Positions 1 through 9,238 of a stretch of 64,000 nt of DNA are shown piece by piece. The position numbers were made by a program, and so were the translations under genes. Source of the stretch: an uncultured Bacteroidales bacterium (GTDB lineage Bacteria; Bacteroidota; Bacteroidia; Bacteroidales; Bacteroidaceae); contig CACYHW010000003.1 in assembly GCA_902774335.1 (NCBI GenBank), forward strand, positions 1 to 64,000. Reading direction: 5' to 3'. Position 1 is the stretch's first letter; each line of letters begins with the position of its first letter. The notes under the pieces were generated by a model that searched no databases, had not been told where the DNA came from, and worked only from the letters and a program-made list of their open reading frames with translations.

Positions 1-517
1 CCTGTAAATTACGGGCCGACAAAGATACGACATTATTGCTCTCGGGCAGGACGAACAAAGATTTCTTATCACAAACTTTAAGATTGTTTAAGATTTCTAT
101 GAAACTCTTGGTTTTGGGAGCCTCGAAAGCGAAGTCCTCAACTACGATAAGAGCGTTCTCCTGAACTTTGTATGAAAGGGCAGACTTGCGGGCAAGCTGT
201 TTCTCCTTCTTGTTTACCTTGAAGCTGTAATCACGGGGCTTGGGACCGAATACGCGGGCACCACCTACCAATACAGGTGAGTTGATGTCACCACGACGGG
301 CACCGCCGCCACCCTTCTGACGGCCCAGTTTCTTGGTTGAACCGCTGATCTCACTTCTCTCTTTCGACTTGTGTGTACCCTGACGCTGGTTGGCCATGAA
401 CTGCTTCACATCCAGGTAGATGGCGTGATCGTTGGGCTCAATGCCGAAAATAGCATCGTTAAGGACTACCTTTCTGCCGGTATCCTCACCTTTAATATTT
501 AATACACTAATTTCCAT
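1..517 (-). CDS. rplD: 50S ribosomal protein L4 (3' end cut by window edge)
   Basis: Primary 23S-rRNA-binding protein lining the peptide exit tunnel. Reading the minus strand from 517 gives [19 protein letters not shown], then the L4 core with [17 protein letters not shown] and the Gly-rich stretch [15 protein letters not shown] that belongs to the tunnel loop. About 172 codons are visible and the frame stays open to base 1, so only the C-terminal few dozen residues are missing. The ATG at 517-515 shares one base with the rplC stop (TAATG), pointing to translational coupling. It is the sixth gene of the str/S10 operon. Confidence 0.95.
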   Translation of the reverse strand, partial: MEISVLNIKGEDTGRKVVLNDAIFGIEPNDHAIYLDVKQFMANQRQGTHKSKERSEISGSTKKLGRQKGGGGARRGDINSPVLVGGARVFGPKPRDYSFKVNKKEKQLARKSALSYKVQENALIVVEDFAFEAPKTKSFIEILNNLKVCDKKSLFVLPESNNVVSLSARNLQ

Positions 518-1134
518 TACCTAAGAATTGAAACGATTGAACCTTTATAACCCGGAATAGAACCCTTGATAAGAAGGAGGTTGTGCTCCGGAATAACCTT
601 AAGAACCTGGAGGTTCTGAGTAGTCACGCGCTCGTTACCCATGTGACCGGCCATACGCATGCCCTTGAACACCTTAGCGGGGTAAGAGCAGGCACCGATT
701 GAACCGGGCTTACGACCGCGGTTGTGCTGACCGTGGGTCTGCTGACCTACGCCACCAAAACCGTGTCTCTTAACGACACCCTGGTAACCATGACCTTTTG
801 ATACTGCAATGACATCAACAAAGTTTGCGTCATTGAACAACTCGACGGTAAGAACATCACCCAGATTGAGTGAACCGTCAAAATCCTTGAACTCGGCCAA
901 GTGTCTCTTGGGAGTTACACCAGCTTTCTTGAAGTGTCCCATGAGGGCGTTTGTGGTGTTCTTCTCCTTGGCATCCTCGAAGCCAAGCTGAACTGCCTCA
1001 TAGCCATCCTTCTCAACACTCTTGATCTGGGTAACCACGCAAGGACCAACTTCGATAACGGTGCATGGAACATTCTTTCCATCAGCACCGAAGACCGATG
1101 TCATACCGATCTTTTTTCCTAATAATCCTGGCAT
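517..1134 (-). CDS. rplC: 50S ribosomal protein L3
   Basis: Assembly-initiating 23S rRNA-binding protein. The 205-residue product has the L3 start [15 protein letters not shown] and the conserved central loop with [15 protein letters not shown] and [15 protein letters not shown], which reaches toward the peptidyl transferase centre; Gln149-type residues modified in enterobacteria fall in this loop. Length is normal for the family. It lies 50 bp downstream of rpsJ and overlaps rplD by one base. Start chosen at the only ATG before the conserved N-terminus. Confidence 0.97.
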   Translation of the reverse strand: MPGLLGKKIGMTSVFGADGKNVPCTVIEVGPCVVTQIKSVEKDGYEAVQLGFEDAKEKNTTNALMGHFKKAGVTPKRHLAEFKDFDGSLNLGDVLTVELFNDANFVDVIAVSKGHGYQGVVKRHGFGGVGQQTHGQHNRGRKPGSIGACSYPAKVFKGMRMAGHMGNERVTTQNLQVLKVIPEHNLLLIKGSIPGYKGSIVSILR

Positions 1135-1184
1135 TTCAAATAAAAATTAAGTTACTGTAAAAAATTTGTCAATCACTTTGTTTA

Positions 1185-1490
1185 TCAAACCTTGATCTCT
1201 ACGTCTACACCGCTGGGAAGCTCAAGCTTCATCAGTGCGTCAACAGTCTTTGCAGTTGAGCTGTAGATGTCGATCAGTCTCTTGAATGAAGAGAGCTGGA
1301 ACTGCTCACGTGACTTCTTGTTGACGAATGTTGAACGGTTAACAGTGAAGATACGCTTGTGTGTGGGAAGTGGAATAGGACCGCTTACTACAGCACCGGT
1401 AGCCTTAACAGTCTTAACGATCTTCTCGGCACTCTTGTCTACGAGATTGTGGTCGTAAGACTTCAGTTTGATTCTGATTTTCTGACTCAT
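1185..1490 (-). CDS. rpsJ: 30S ribosomal protein S10
   Basis: S10 of the 30S head, also NusE in antitermination complexes in other bacteria. The 101-residue sequence starts [20 protein letters not shown] and contains the conserved loop [20 protein letters not shown]. Length is normal. In this operon it follows fusA directly with no tuf gene between, an arrangement typical of Bacteroidota, where the str and S10 operons are joined. Confidence 0.97.
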   Translation of the reverse strand: MSQKIRIKLKSYDHNLVDKSAEKIVKTVKATGAVVSGPIPLPTHKRIFTVNRSTFVNKKSREQFQLSSFKRLIDIYSSTAKTVDALMKLELPSGVDVEIKV

Positions 1491-1589
1491 TGTCTAAAAT
1501 TTAAATGTTTGTTTGAATTTTATTGTAAGCGGCTTTGATAAGAGTCATTTGCTATCGCAGCCGCTTTCTCTCTCTTTTACCTTATTATA

Positions 1590-3707
1590 TTAAAGCAGTG
1601 AAACGTTACCACCCTGCTCCTCTACAACCTGACGGGCAAGAGCCTTGGAAACCTCGGCATGACGCTCGTAAGACATTGAAGAAGTAGCACGACCTGAAGT
1701 GATTGTACGCAGAGCGGTTACATAACCGAACATCTCGGCCAGAGGTACGTGTGCCTTGACAACCTTGGCACCTGAGTGGTTGGTCTCCATACCCTCAACC
1801 TGACCGCGACGCTTGTTAAGGTCACCGATAACGCTACCCATGCTCTCCTCGGGAGTTACAACCTCAAGTGCCATGATAGGCTCGGTCAGACCGGGAGCGG
1901 CCTTAACGCAAGCGTTACGGAAGGCATTTGTTGCACAAACCTCGAATGAGAGGGCATCTGAGTCAACCGGGTGATACTTACCATCCAGAACGGTAACCTT
2001 GAGAGACTCCATGGGAGCACCCATCAGCACACCATTCTTCATGGCATTGGTAAAGCCCTTCTCGATAGCAGGCAGGTAGGTCTTAGGCAGAGCCTCACCC
2101 TTGGTGGCATCGATGAACTGGAGGCCGCCCTTCCAATCAGGATCGGCAGGACCGATTTCAACGACAATACAAGCGTAGTGACCCTTACCACCGGTCTGCT
2201 TCTTGTACTCTTCACGCAGCTGGACTGTCTGTGAGATTGACTCCTTGTAGCTAACCTGAGGACGACCCTGGTTGCACTCTACGCCAAACTCACGTTTGAG
2301 ACGGTCGATAATAATATCAAGGTGGAGCTCACCCATACCTGAGATCAGGGTCTGGCCTGAATCCTCATCAACCTTAACGGTGAATGTGGGATCCTCCTCG
2401 GCAAGACGTGCAAGACCGTCAGAGAGCTTGCTCATATCCTTCTCGGTCTTGGGCTCAACAGCGATGCTGATAACGGGATCCGGGAAGTCCATGCTCTCGA
2501 GTACCAACGGTGCATCCTCATCGCAGAGGGTATCACCGGTACGGATATCCTTAAGAGCAACAACTGCACCTATATCGCCTGCTGCTACCTCATCAACCTG
2601 AATCTGCTTCTTTGAGTACATCTGGAACAGACGGCTTACACGCTCCTTCTTACCTGAACGGGTGTTGAAGATGTAGCTTCCGGCTGTTACCTTACCTGAA
2701 TATACGCGGAAGAAGATAAGACGGCCGACATAGGGGTCAACAGCAATCTTGAATGCGAGAGCGGCTGTCTTCTCGTCTGAGCGGGGATCACGGTGAGTGG
2801 TCTCGTCCTCAGAACCGGGCAGGAAGCCGTCTACGCCACCGCAGTCGATAGGTGACGGAAGGAATGCGCATACATAGTCAAGCAGAGGCTGAACGCCCTT
2901 GTTGCGGAAAGAAGTACCGCAGACAACAGGAACAAGCTTCTGGCTGATGCAACCCTTACGGATAGCACGCAGGATCTCATCCTCGGTGATGGTTGAAGCG
3001 TCATCAAGATACTTCATCATCATCTCGTCATCAAAATCGGCAGCCTTCTCAAGAAGGTTGTCACGCCACTGCTGGGCCTCCTCCATCTGATCGGCGGGGA
3101 TATCCTCGACGGTGTACTCAGCACCGAGAGACTCATCGCGCCAGTAGATGGCCTTCATTTTAATAAGGTCTATAACGCCCTTGAATGACTCCTCCTGGCC
3201 GATAGGAATTTCTATGGGGCAAGCGTTTGCCTTGAGAATCTCCTTCATCTGGGTGATTACACCAAAGAAATCAGCACCAGAGCGGTCCATCTTGTTGACA
3301 TAACCCAGACGGGGTACACCGTACTTGCTGGCCTGATGCCATACGGTCTCAGACTGGGGCTGAACGCCACCTACTGCGCAGAACACTGCAACAGCGCCGT
3401 CAAGCACGCGGAGTGAACGCTCAACCTCGGCGGTGAAGTCCACGTGTCCCGGAGTGTCAATAAGATTGATCTTATATGTGTTTCCCTGCCATTTCCAATG
3501 TGTGGTAACGGCAGCTGAGGTAATAGTGATACCGCGCTCCTGCTCCTGGACCATCCAGTCCATGGTAGCGGAACCGTCATGAACCTCACCTATTTTATGT
3601 GTTAATCCTGTGTAGTAAAGAATACGCTCTGAAGTCGTAGTCTTTCCGGCATCAATGTGAGCCATGATGCCGATGTTTCTCGTGAGATGTAAATCCTGAT
3701 CTGCCAT
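1590..3707 (-). CDS. fusA: Translation elongation factor G
   Basis: Ribosomal translocase GTPase. The 705-residue protein has all G-motifs: AHIDAGKTT (16-24), switch I with [14 protein letters not shown] (84-88) and NKMD (about 139-142), followed by domains II-V. Domain IV (around GKGHYACIV and [16 protein letters not shown]) and domain V ([19 protein letters not shown]) are complete. It sits 3 bp after rpsG and 99 bp before rpsJ in the str operon, so this is the housekeeping EF-G rather than a stand-alone paralog. Confidence 0.97.
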   Translation of the reverse strand: MADQDLHLTRNIGIMAHIDAGKTTTSERILYYTGLTHKIGEVHDGSATMDWMVQEQERGITITSAAVTTHWKWQGNTYKINLIDTPGHVDFTAEVERSLRVLDGAVAVFCAVGGVQPQSETVWHQASKYGVPRLGYVNKMDRSGADFFGVITQMKEILKANACPIEIPIGQEESFKGVIDLIKMKAIYWRDESLGAEYTVEDIPADQMEEAQQWRDNLLEKAADFDDEMMMKYLDDASTITEDEILRAIRKGCISQKLVPVVCGTSFRNKGVQPLLDYVCAFLPSPIDCGGVDGFLPGSEDETTHRDPRSDEKTAALAFKIAVDPYVGRLIFFRVYSGKVTAGSYIFNTRSGKKERVSRLFQMYSKKQIQVDEVAAGDIGAVVALKDIRTGDTLCDEDAPLVLESMDFPDPVISIAVEPKTEKDMSKLSDGLARLAEEDPTFTVKVDEDSGQTLISGMGELHLDIIIDRLKREFGVECNQGRPQVSYKESISQTVQLREEYKKQTGGKGHYACIVVEIGPADPDWKGGLQFIDATKGEALPKTYLPAIEKGFTNAMKNGVLMGAPMESLKVTVLDGKYHPVDSDALSFEVCATNAFRNACVKAAPGLTEPIMALEVVTPEESMGSVIGDLNKRRGQVEGMETNHSGAKVVKAHVPLAEMFGYVTALRTITSGRATSSMSYERHAEVSKALARQVVEEQGGNVSLL

Positions 3708-3710
3708 TTA

Positions 3711-4187
3711 TTAGAATCTGAAGTGTGCAAAAGCTCTGTTGGCCTCAGCCATACGATGCATGTCCTCTTTACGCTTGAATGCGCCACCGGTGCTGTTGAA
3801 AGCATCAACAATCTCGGCTGAAAGCTTGTCTGACATAGACTTGCCACCGCGCTTACGGGCGAATGAAATAAGGTTCTTCATAGAGATTGACTCCTTGCGG
3901 TCTGCACGGATCTCGGTAGGAACCTGGAAAGTAGCACCACCAATACGGCGGGACTTAACCTCTACCTGAGGAGTTACGTTATCAAGAGCCTTCTTCCAAA
4001 TCTCAAGGGCAGACATCTCCTCGTTGGGGAGCTTGGTCTTAACCTTCTCAAGGCTCTCATAGAAAATCTCGAATGATGTGTTCTTCTTACCATCGTACAT
4101 GAGATGGTTGACGAACTTGGTCACTGCAACGTCGCCGAATACGGGATCCGGAAGGATGACGTGCTTTCTCGGTTTTGCTTTTCTCAT
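3711..4187 (-). CDS. rpsG: 30S ribosomal protein S7
   Basis: Primary 16S rRNA-binding protein that nucleates the 30S head. The 158-residue product begins [19 protein letters not shown] and contains the conserved [20 protein letters not shown] and [17 protein letters not shown] segments. It lies 97 bp downstream of rpsL and 3 bp upstream of fusA. Length is usual. Confidence 0.97.
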   Translation of the reverse strand: MRKAKPRKHVILPDPVFGDVAVTKFVNHLMYDGKKNTSFEIFYESLEKVKTKLPNEEMSALEIWKKALDNVTPQVEVKSRRIGGATFQVPTEIRADRKESISMKNLISFARKRGGKSMSDKLSAEIVDAFNSTGGAFKRKEDMHRMAEANRAFAHFRF

Positions 4188-4284
4188 TTTAAACTGTTTG
4201 TTTTGTTCGGGTTGTCATTCTGATTCTTCAACGTCCACGCTTGGACATTTACTCAACCTCACTCTAACCAAAACTTGTTATTGA

Positions 4285-4668
4285 TTACTTCTTAGCTGCT
4301 TTAGGACGTTTTGCACCGTACTTGGAACGTCTCTGGAGACGACCGTTAACGCCGGCGGTATCAAGTGTACCGCGGATGATGTGGTAACGTACACCGGGAA
4401 GATCCTTTACACGACCTCCGCGAACGAGAACGATTGAGTGCTCCTGCAGGTTGTGACCCTCACCCGGAATGTAGGAGTTAACCTCCTTCTGGTTGGTCAG
4501 ACGAACACGGGCAACCTTTCTCATGGCTGAGTTAGGCTTCTTAGGTGTTGTTGTGTAAACTCTCACGCAAACGCCTCTCCTCTGGGGGCAGGAATCCAGG
4601 GCCGGAGACTTACTCTTGTCCTCCAGGACCTGACGTCCTTTGCGTACTAACTGCTGAATTGTTGGCAT
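4285..4668 (-). CDS. rpsL: 30S ribosomal protein S12
   Basis: Decoding-centre protein, first gene of the str operon. The 127-residue protein contains the conserved [19 protein letters not shown] and [16 protein letters not shown] loops. The lysines at the positions where streptomycin-resistance substitutions usually arise (PKKP and RVKDLP) are wild type, so the sequence predicts a streptomycin-sensitive S12. A promoter match lies 57-87 bp upstream. Confidence 0.97.
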   Translation of the reverse strand: MPTIQQLVRKGRQVLEDKSKSPALDSCPQRRGVCVRVYTTTPKKPNSAMRKVARVRLTNQKEVNSYIPGEGHNLQEHSIVLVRGGRVKDLPGVRYHIIRGTLDTAGVNGRLQRRSKYGAKRPKAAKK

Positions 4669-4724
4669 GTTTGTTTGTTTTTAATTATTATATATTAAAT
4701 AGTAAATCCAGAATTTTTGGCGTG

Positions 4725-4755
4725 CAAAGATACGGCTATTATTTTATAACGCAAG
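4725..4755 (-). promoter_or_regulatory. Promoter of the str/S10 ribosomal operon
   Basis: On the minus strand, TATCTTTG (4732-4725) matches the Bacteroidota -7 consensus TAnnTTTG, and CTTG (4755-4752) lies 19 bp upstream, a one-mismatch match to the -33 TTTG at canonical spacing. Transcription would start near 4718, giving a leader of about 50 nt to rpsL. Confidence 0.7.
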
Positions 4756-4795
4756 CGAAATCACGTAGTTTTTAATGATTTCGACCGAAAAAAGG

Positions 4796-4832
4796 CAAAA
4801 AAGTGGCGGATGCCGCAAAAACATCCGCCACT
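4796..4832 (-). terminator. Rho-independent terminator after the DUF3467 gene
   Basis: An 11-bp perfect stem (4802-4812 with 4822-4832) with a 9-nt loop is followed on the minus strand by a run of T (complement of the A-run ending at 4801). It separates the DUF3467 gene from the str promoter. Confidence 0.85.
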
Positions 4833-4855
4833 GAACCTATCCCGAAGACCCGGTT

Positions 4856-5173
4856 TCAAGCCTCTCCGTGGAAGTCGGAGATGGGTGGCATGTAGGTGCC
4901 CTTCTGAGCCTTCATCTCGATCGTTCCGAACGCATTCTCATACTTGGCCACGTTATCCTGAAGAGCCATCAGAAGACGCTTGGCGTGCTCGGGCGACATA
5001 ATGACGCGGGACTTTACCTGAGCCTTGGCCATGCCCGGAAGAATGCTTATAAAATCCATTACGAATTCCGATGACGAATGAGTGATCATGGCGAGGTTGG
5101 AATATACCCCCTGAGCCGTCTCCTCCTTGAGTTCTATCTGGAGTTGTTTCTGTCCGTTTCCGTTCTGTTCCAT
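4856..5173 (-). CDS. DUF3467 domain protein
   Basis: A 105-residue cytosolic protein of the DUF3467 family, recognised by the pattern YSNLAMITHSSSEFVMDFI, then RVIMSPEHAKRLLMALQDNV and a short acidic tail. No enzymatic motif is visible and the function is unknown. In my memory of Bacteroides genomes this family sits beside the RNA polymerase and ribosomal protein genes, as here directly upstream of rpsL. It has its own terminator downstream and a TATATTCG (5209-5202) -7-like element about 30 bp upstream, so it is probably monocistronic. Confidence 0.85.
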   Translation of the reverse strand: MEQNGNGQKQLQIELKEETAQGVYSNLAMITHSSSEFVMDFISILPGMAKAQVKSRVIMSPEHAKRLLMALQDNVAKYENAFGTIEMKAQKGTYMPPISDFHGEA

Positions 5174-5406
5174 ATTGTGCGGGTGTTATTTGTTTTTGTT
5201 GCGAATATAGCACCATTCGGCCGTAACTGCAAGTTTGAGCAGCACAAATCCACAATACGGACAGCAGAAAAATCCGGAAGCGGGCTACATACAATAGTAA
5301 TATTTCCTTACATAAAACAACCCTTGCGCCTGCACGTATATTCAAGCACATTAAAAAATGATAAAAAAAGTTCAGGCCAAATCGAAAGCGTTTGTCTACT
5401 AATTAT

Positions 5407-5414
5407 TATATTTG
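5407..5414 (+). promoter_or_regulatory. Candidate -7 element for the XylE-like gene
   Basis: TATATTTG fits TAnnTTTG and lies 63 bp upstream of the start codon. The nearest TTTG (5391-5394) is only 12 bp away, shorter than the usual 19-21, so only the -7 is claimed. The 5174-5477 intergenic stretch otherwise contains only the divergent DUF3467 promoter. Confidence 0.5.
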
Positions 5415-5477
5415 CCGTTCGCGTCGGAAAACGCAGAATAACAAACAACTGAACCAACATCAAATAAATACTTACTT

Positions 5478-6923
5478 ATGAGCAATTACAAAGAGACTGG
5501 CAGTAAAGCTTACCTTTACGGAATCTGCGCAGTGGCCGTTATCGGCGGTCTGCTGTTCGGATATGACACCGCTGTCATATCCGGTGCCGAGCAGGCATTG
5601 CAGAAGTTCTTCGTCAGCGGACTTGGTGCATACTACACAACCGGAATGCACGGCTTTGTGACTTCATCCGCACTGATAGGATGCATCATCGGAGGTCTGA
5701 TCTCCGGTATCATGGCCACCAGGCTTGGCCGTCGTAACGCACTGATCTTTGCATCAGTACTGTTTTTCCTGTCTGCACTCGGCAGCTACATGCCCGAGTT
5801 CCTTTTCCGTCCCAACTTTGAGTTCTTCCAGCCCGGCGAGGCTACAAAGGGCCTTATGTGGGCATTTATCCTTTACCGTATCCTGGGAGGTATCGGCGTA
5901 GGTATGGCATCAGCCATCTGCCCCATGTACATCGCCGAGGTCGCACCCGCTCAGATACGCGGAACACTGGTTTCATGCAACCAGTTCGCCATCATTTTCG
6001 GTCAGTTGGTAGTATACGCAATCAACACCCTTATCCGTAGCGGTCTGGCCGATACAGCCGAGCTTATCCAGGCTGCAATGGTCAACATAGGATGGCGCAG
6101 GATGTTCGTAAGCGAGGCCTTCCCGGCCGGCGCATTCGGACTGCTTCTGCTGCTTGTCCCCAAGACCCCGCGTTACCTGGTTATGCGTGGCAACACACAG
6201 AAGGCAATGGAGGTTCTTACCCGCATCAACGGCGAGGGACGCGCACAGGAGATCCTGCAGGAGATCAAGGATACTCTGGTAGAGAAGAAGGAGAAGCTGT
6301 TCTCATACGGTATTATGGTTATCGTTGTAGGCGTGCTGCTCTCATTCTTCCAGCAGGCCGTAGGTATCAACGTGGTGCTCTACTACGCTCCCCGTATCTT
6401 CCAGAACATGGGTTCGAGCGGTGACGCCGCCATGATCCAGACCGTAGTAATGGGTGTGGTCAACATACTGTTCACGGTAGTGGCCATCCTGACCGTCGAC
6501 AAGTGGGGCCGCCGACCCTTGCTTATTGTAGGTTCAATAGGTATGGCTATCGGCATGATCGCCCTGAGCATACTCTCATTCTGCGACGTGATAGGCATTG
6601 CCGCACTCGTATTCATCATCATCTACACCGCATCGTTCATGATGTCATGGGGCCCCATCTGCTGGGTTCTCATTTCCGAGATATTCCCCAACACCATCCG
6701 CAGTAACGCTGTGGCTGTAGCTGTTGCCGCACAGTGGATTTCGAACTACATCATATCATCCACATTCCCGTCACTCTGTGAGTGGAGCGTAGGCGGAACA
6801 TATCTGATCTATGCCGCATTCTCAGTCCTGTCGGCCCTGTTCGTATTCAAGATGGTCCCCGAGACCAAGGGCAAGACTTTGGAGGAGATGAGCGCTCTGT
6901 GGAAGAGCAAGATGAAGAAGTAA
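5478..6923 (+). CDS. xylE: XylE-like sugar:proton symporter (MFS sugar porter family)
   Basis: Inner-membrane sugar importer of the major facilitator sugar porter family, most like D-xylose:H+ symporter XylE. The 481-residue protein has 12 predicted helices, the TM1 signature GGLLFGYDTAVISGAEQAL, the RLGRR and DKWGRRP loop motifs after TM2 and TM8, QQAVGINVVLYYAP in TM7 (sugar-binding QQxSGIN motif variant), and the C-terminal PETKGKTLEEM. Substrate cannot be fixed from sequence alone; xylose, arabinose or glucose are possible. No xylose isomerase or xylulokinase lies beside it. It shares a bidirectional terminator with the convergent asd gene. Confidence 0.88.
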   Translation: MSNYKETGSKAYLYGICAVAVIGGLLFGYDTAVISGAEQALQKFFVSGLGAYYTTGMHGFVTSSALIGCIIGGLISGIMATRLGRRNALIFASVLFFLSALGSYMPEFLFRPNFEFFQPGEATKGLMWAFILYRILGGIGVGMASAICPMYIAEVAPAQIRGTLVSCNQFAIIFGQLVVYAINTLIRSGLADTAELIQAAMVNIGWRRMFVSEAFPAGAFGLLLLLVPKTPRYLVMRGNTQKAMEVLTRINGEGRAQEILQEIKDTLVEKKEKLFSYGIMVIVVGVLLSFFQQAVGINVVLYYAPRIFQNMGSSGDAAMIQTVVMGVVNILFTVVAILTVDKWGRRPLLIVGSIGMAIGMIALSILSFCDVIGIAALVFIIIYTASFMMSWGPICWVLISEIFPNTIRSNAVAVAVAAQWISNYIISSTFPSLCEWSVGGTYLIYAAFSVLSALFVFKMVPETKGKTLEEMSALWKSKMKK

Positions 6924-6953
6924 TTGAGAATTGAAAATTGAAAATTGAGAATT
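6922..6953 (+). repeat. Short AATTGA-type direct repeats after the xylE-like gene
   Basis: Three to four near-identical copies of a unit like attgaaa/attgaga follow the stop codon. Such runs are common intergenic filler in Bacteroidota; no function is assigned. Confidence 0.6.
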
Positions 6954-6989
6954 AAAAAAATCCTTGCGATGATTTCGCAAGGATTTTTT
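6954..6989. terminator. Bidirectional terminator between xylE-like gene and asd
   Basis: A 9-bp perfect GC-containing stem (6961-6969 with 6975-6983) is flanked by an A-run on the left and a T-run on the right, so it can terminate both convergent transcripts. Confidence 0.9.
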
Positions 6990-7007
6990 ATTGGGGGACA
7001 AATTAGC

Positions 7008-8018
7008 TTACTTAACCACGCCCTGCTTGATCAGATACTCTGCAATCTGAACAGCGTTCAGAGCTGCGCCCTTGCGGATCTGGTCACCTACAATCCAGAA
7101 GCACATTACGTTGGGATTGGCGATATCCTTGCGGATACGGCCCACGTATACGGGATCGGTGCCTGACAGGAACAGAGGCATGGGATATTCCTTCTTGGCG
7201 GGATCGTCCATCAGGACAAGGCCCTCACCGTTCTTAACGGCCTCGCGGAATGCCTCAACTGATACAGGCTCCTCGGTCTCGGCCCAGATAGCCTCGGAGT
7301 GGCAACGCAGGGCAGGAACGCGAACGCATGTAGCGCTGCACTTGATGTCGTTGTGGAACATCTTACGAGTCTCGTAGAACATCTTCTCCTCCTCCTTGGT
7401 ATAACCGCTCTCCTTGAAGACATCGATATGAGGAATCAGGTTGTAAGCAAGCTGATAAGCGAACTTGTTGACGGTAACCTCCTCGCCGGCAAGAGCCTGA
7501 CGGTACTGCTGCTCGAGTTCGGCCATGGCAGCTGCGCCGGCGCCGCTGGCAGCCTGATAGGTTGAAACCTGTACGTTCTTGACGGGTGAAAGGTCGTTGA
7601 GTGCCTTAAGTGCCACAATCATCATGATTGTTGAGCAGTTAGGATTGGCGATGATACCCTTGGGACGAACCAGAGCATCCTCGGGGTTAACCTCGGGAAC
7701 TACCAGAGGAACCTGGGGATCCATACGGAAGGCACTTGAGTTATCGATCATGATTGCACCGTACTTGGTGATGGTCTCGGCATACTCCTCGGAAGTACCG
7801 CCGCCGGCCGATACGAATGCAATATCTATACCCTTGAAATCATCGTTATGCTGGAGTAACTTGACCTGAATCTTCTTACCGCCATAGGTGTAATAAGATC
7901 CGGCACTGCGGGATGACCCGAACAAAACCAACTCGTCGAGCGGAAAATTACGCTCTTCCAGCACACGCAGGAACTCCTGTCCTACTGCTCCGCTGGCTCC
8001 AACAATTGCTACTCGCAT
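7008..8018 (-). CDS. asd: Aspartate-semialdehyde dehydrogenase
   Basis: NADPH-dependent reduction of aspartyl phosphate to aspartate semialdehyde, the branch point to lysine/diaminopimelate, methionine and threonine. The 336-residue protein has the nucleotide-binding start [20 protein letters not shown], the catalytic cysteine in [11 protein letters not shown], the ASGAGAAAM loop, and the substrate-binding [11 protein letters not shown]. An upstream in-frame start at 8126 would add 36 unrelated residues and run through the promoter (-7 TAATTTTG at 8059-8052), so the ATG at 8018 is chosen. Diaminopimelate dehydrogenase (ddh, near 36.5 kb) uses a product of this pathway. Confidence 0.95.
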   Translation of the reverse strand: MRVAIVGASGAVGQEFLRVLEERNFPLDELVLFGSSRSAGSYYTYGGKKIQVKLLQHNDDFKGIDIAFVSAGGGTSEEYAETITKYGAIMIDNSSAFRMDPQVPLVVPEVNPEDALVRPKGIIANPNCSTIMMIVALKALNDLSPVKNVQVSTYQAASGAGAAAMAELEQQYRQALAGEEVTVNKFAYQLAYNLIPHIDVFKESGYTKEEEKMFYETRKMFHNDIKCSATCVRVPALRCHSEAIWAETEEPVSVEAFREAVKNGEGLVLMDDPAKKEYPMPLFLSGTDPVYVGRIRKDIANPNVMCFWIVGDQIRKGAALNAVQIAEYLIKQGVVK

Positions 8019-8051
8019 ATGATTATTAGTTATTTGTGAATAAATCGGGCG

Positions 8052-8059
8052 CAAAATTA
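8052..8059 (-). promoter_or_regulatory. -7 element of the asd promoter
   Basis: TAATTTTG on the minus strand is a perfect TAnnTTTG. It lies 33 bp upstream of the chosen asd start and rules out the longer reading frame. It is divergent from the lolD promoter about 75 bp away. Confidence 0.6.
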
Positions 8060-8134
8060 GTGTTTCCAAACCAAATAGACATCCTATAAAGCATAAAATA
8101 TCATGATAATAGGTCAAATTCAACATAAAGCGTA

Positions 8135-8142
8135 TATTTTTG
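8135..8142 (+). promoter_or_regulatory. -7 element of the lolD promoter
   Basis: TATTTTTG fits TAnnTTTG and lies 21 bp upstream of the ATG at 8164, giving a short leader. The alternative ATG at 8140 lies inside the element and so cannot be the start of this transcript. Confidence 0.6.
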
Positions 8143-8163
8143 CAATGCTATAAGAACAGAAAC

Positions 8164-8817
8164 ATGATTGAACTGGACAACATAACAAGAAGCTTCGGCT
8201 CACTTCAGGTACTCAAGGGAATCAGCCTCAAGGTGGACAACGGCGAGGTGATAAGCATTACCGGCCCCAGCGGCGCCGGCAAGACCACGCTGCTGCAGAT
8301 CATGGGTTCGCTGGACCGTCCGGACGGAGGCCGTGTTCTCTACGACGGGCAGGACATAACCCGCATGGGCGAGAAAGAGCTGTCGGCCTTCCGCAACAAG
8401 CACATAGGATTTGTATTCCAGTTCCATCAGCTGCTGCCGGAGTTCACCGCCCTGGAGAACATCATGATACCCATGCTGATTGCCGGCAACGGGATGAAGC
8501 AGGCTTCGGCAAGAGCCAAGGAGTTGCTGGAGATGCTTGGACTGGCCGATAGGGCCCAGCACAAGCCCTCAGAACTGTCAGGTGGCGAAAAGCAGAGGAT
8601 TGCAGTGGCACGCGCGCTGGCCAACCAGCCCGATGTAATACTGGCCGATGAGCCATCGGGCAGCCTTGACACCAAGAACAAGGAAGAGCTGCACAAACTG
8701 TTCTTTAATCTGAGAGACAAACTGGGACAGACATTCGTGATAGTGACTCACGACGAGTCGCTTGCCGCCATGACCGACCGCACAATACATCTGCTGGACG
8801 GTATGGTTCAGCCCTGA
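8164..8817 (+). CDS. lolD: Lipoprotein-releasing ABC transporter ATPase LolD
   Basis: ATPase subunit of the LolCDE/MacB-type family that extracts outer-membrane lipoproteins from the inner membrane. The 217-residue protein carries Walker [10 protein letters not shown], the Q-loop in [22 protein letters not shown] (typical of LolD), signature [15 protein letters not shown], Walker [13 protein letters not shown] and the switch histidine in [10 protein letters not shown]. The permease partner is not in the window, so a MacB-like role cannot be excluded. Its stop is only 1 bp from the end of the convergent lipoprotein gene. Confidence 0.88.
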   Translation: MIELDNITRSFGSLQVLKGISLKVDNGEVISITGPSGAGKTTLLQIMGSLDRPDGGRVLYDGQDITRMGEKELSAFRNKHIGFVFQFHQLLPEFTALENIMIPMLIAGNGMKQASARAKELLEMLGLADRAQHKPSELSGGEKQRIAVARALANQPDVILADEPSGSLDTKNKEELHKLFFNLRDKLGQTFVIVTHDESLAAMTDRTIHLLDGMVQP

Positions 8818-8818
8818 A

Positions 8819-9238
8819 CTACCACTTTCTTAAATGCAGGACAACCCTGTCGTTCGACAGGATGAGACCGCCCTTGGGATACTTAACACCGAAGGTGGTG
8901 ACCGTACTGTCTATACCGCATCGGCCAAGACCCTCCAAAACGTCCGATACATCAGGATACATTGAGAAGTCGAACCTGATTGAATCGCCCGTATCGGTGG
9001 TGATGCCATGACGGGTAAAGGAGGAACCGGACAGTATCTCGATAAGTACGATATGACGTGAAAAGCCGAACATGGTGTTGTCCACCCGCTCTGTAGCACC
9101 ACCCTTATGCTCGATGCTCTCCAGACGCCAGTAGAAATCCAGGTCATCGTTAGGGAACGCATGCTCACACGAACTGACCGCCACCGCCCCGAAGAGCAGC
9201 AGCACCCATGCCGCTATTGTAAGGAATCTTTTACTCAT
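8819..9238 (-). CDS. Small lipoprotein, lipocalin-like size, unknown function
   Basis: A 139-residue predicted lipoprotein: the signal segment ends in the lipobox AVSSC with Cys24, followed by a mature domain rich in beta-prone stretches (DDLDFYWRLESIEHKGG, LHLRKW at the end). I do not recognise a named family, though size and pattern resemble Bacteroidota lipocalin-like lipoproteins. Start at 9238 is chosen because its ATG overlaps the stop of the upstream wzi-like gene (ATGA), indicating translational coupling and a joint role at the outer membrane. Confidence 0.75.
   Translation of the reverse strand: MSKRFLTIAAWVLLLFGAVAVSSCEHAFPNDDLDFYWRLESIEHKGGATERVDNTMFGFSRHIVLIEILSGSSFTRHGITTDTGDSIRFDFSMYPDVSDVLEGLGRCGIDSTVTTFGVKYPKGGLILSNDRVVLHLRKW

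Noticed and set aside
5391-5414. TTTG 12 bp upstream of TATATTTG as a full promoter for the xylE-like gene
   Set aside because: The spacing is too short for the 19-21 bp Bacteroidota rule; only the -7 element is reported. The same applies to asd and susC.
8019-8126. N-terminal extension of asd to 8126
   Set aside because: It adds 36 unrelated residues and contains the asd promoter; the family N-terminus starts at 8018.
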